A stretch of DNA of 15,727 bases, taken from an uncultured Limnohabitans sp. (GTDB lineage Bacteria; Pseudomonadota; Gammaproteobacteria; Burkholderiales; Burkholderiaceae_C). The stretch's first letter is position 1, and every line of letters starts with the position of its first letter. Positions 14,853 through 15,727 of the stretch are shown here, in pieces. A model generated the notes under the pieces. That model was not told the DNA's origin, did not search any database, and saw only the letters and a program-made list of their open reading frames with translations. The translations under genes and the position numbers were made by a program. The DNA lies in the NCBI GenBank assembly GCA_937928195.1, contig CALEYZ010000040.1, positions 1 through 15,727 of the forward strand, in the 5' to 3' direction.

Positions 14853-15727
14853 TTGAGCGCCACCGCTTTCTCACTCGTCTTACTCGCAGGGCTGATCCAT
14901 GCCCTGTGGAATATCGCTGCCAAAAAAGCGGGTGGTGACGCACGTTTCGCCTGTTTCACCGCAGGTATCGGGCTGGTGGTTTGGGCCCCTGTGGCGGTCT
15001 ATCTGGGTTGGGATGTGGTGCCGCAGTGGGGCGTTTGGGAATGGTCTTTTGTGTTGGTCAGCGGTGTGCTGCATGTGCTGTACTTCGTGGTTTTGTTGCG
15101 GGGCTATCGCCATGCTGACCTGACCGTGGTGTACCCCTTGGCGCGTGGCAGCGGTCCTTTACTTTCCTCCTTGGTGGCGTTGCTGTGGTTAGGTGAATCG
15201 ATGTCACCCCTCGGTGCGCTGGGCGTGGCAGGGGTCGTGAGTGGCGTCTTTCTCATCGCAGGTGGGCCTCAACTGCTTGCTGATGGGCGTCGCACCGATA
15301 TGGTCAGTGAAGCGCAACAGGCTGCACAACAGCTGCGCCAGGCCGGTGTGCGCTATGGTTTGCTGACGGGGATGTTGATCGCTTGCTATACCGTGGTCGA
15401 TGGGTATGCCGTCAAAGTCTTGTTGATGTCTCCTTTCTTGGCGCACTACTTCGAAAGCTTGGTGCGTTGCGCGTTATTGATGCCTACAGTCTGGCGCGAC
15501 CGTGCGACAGCCAGAGTGCTGTGGGGGCAGCAATGGAAATACGCGTGGATCGTGGGCACGATGACCCCTGTTTCCTACGTGCTGGTGCTTTACGCCATGC
15601 AAACTGCGCCTTTGTCGTTGGTGGCGCCTGCGCGTGAAGTGTCGATGCTGTTTGCGGCACTGCTGGGTGGGCATTTGTTGGGTGAAGGCGATCGCTGGCT
15701 CCGCTTGTTTGGCGCCCTACTTATCGC
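14853..15727 (+). CDS. EamA/DMT-family transporter, partial at 3' end
   Basis: The frame is open to the window edge with no stop, giving 291 residues of a protein that is probably about 300 long. It has many membrane helices in two halves, each of the EamA/RhaT type, split by a hydrophilic linker at about residues 144-166. Family features are LIHALWNIAAKK at 14-25, LTVVYPLARGSGPLLSSLVA in the first repeat and APLSLVAPAREVSMLFAALL in the second, the usual paired motif of drug/metabolite transporters. The start is taken as TTG at 14853 because homologs begin with a similar Ser-Ala-Thr-Ala sequence. No ATG or GTG lies in frame close upstream, and only a weak CAGG (14841-14844) precedes it. It follows the BLUF stop by 19 nt. 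Substrate unknown; metabolite export is usual for the family. Confidence 0.85.
   Translation, partial: MSATAFSLVLLAGLIHALWNIAAKKAGGDARFACFTAGIGLVVWAPVAVYLGWDVVPQWGVWEWSFVLVSGVLHVLYFVVLLRGYRHADLTVVYPLARGSGPLLSSLVALLWLGESMSPLGALGVAGVVSGVFLIAGGPQLLADGRRTDMVSEAQQAAQQLRQAGVRYGLLTGMLIACYTVVDGYAVKVLLMSPFLAHYFESLVRCALLMPTVWRDRATARVLWGQQWKYAWIVGTMTPVSYVLVLYAMQTAPLSLVAPAREVSMLFAALLGGHLLGEGDRWLRLFGALLI

Noticed and set aside
1..15727. Defence island, prophage, insertion sequence, CRISPR or tRNA-linked integration
   Set aside because: All genes belong to housekeeping or metabolic families, coding is compact, and no terminal repeats, integrase, transposase or tRNA sequences were seen.

Overview
This window looks like ordinary core chromosome from a betaproteobacterium of order Burkholderiales, most likely family Comamonadaceae. 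The reasons are the gene order (DUF3683-type Fe-S oxidoreductase, DUF971, ubiE, Tim44-like, ubiJ, ubiB; then fmdB, DUF502, aspS), the even and moderate GC content, and the close protein resemblance to that group. The family placement is inference from remembered gene neighbourhoods and was not searched. I see no mobile element, prophage, CRISPR array, tRNA or rRNA. Coding is dense and no gene is visibly broken. The first and last genes are cut by the window edges.

Left part (3-7350), all on the plus strand. It starts with the C-terminal third or so of a large FAD/Fe-S oxidoreductase, followed by a DUF971 protein. Next comes a ubiquinone-biosynthesis cluster: ubiE (C-methylation), a membrane-anchored Tim44-like protein, ubiJ (SCP2-type lipid carrier) and ubiB (ABC1-type atypical kinase/ATPase). 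A sodium:solute symporter follows ubiB by 11 nt. An electron-donating oxidoreductase, quinone-making enzymes and a Na+-driven transporter fit a respiratory theme.

Middle (7388-10290), plus strand: an FmdB zinc-ribbon protein, a DUF502 membrane protein and aspartyl-tRNA synthetase. The module ends at a strong bidirectional terminator (10263-10290), which also serves the convergent minus-strand methyltransferase gene (11503 down to 10298).

Right part (11594-15727), plus strand: an endonuclease/exonuclease/phosphatase-family protein overlaps a ClsB-type cardiolipin synthase by 4 nt, the same pairing as ybhP-clsB in E. coli. After a 90-nt gap comes folE (GTP cyclohydrolase I), then 4 nt later a short BLUF blue-light photoreceptor. 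An EamA/DMT-family transporter follows, probably starting at TTG and running off the window.

Nothing here is clearly a new system. The observations most worth checking are the tight folE-BLUF-transporter arrangement, the Tim44-like protein inside the ubi cluster, the AspRS residues that predict a non-discriminating enzyme (indirect Asn-tRNA synthesis), and the DUF971 gene beside a multi-cluster Fe-S protein.
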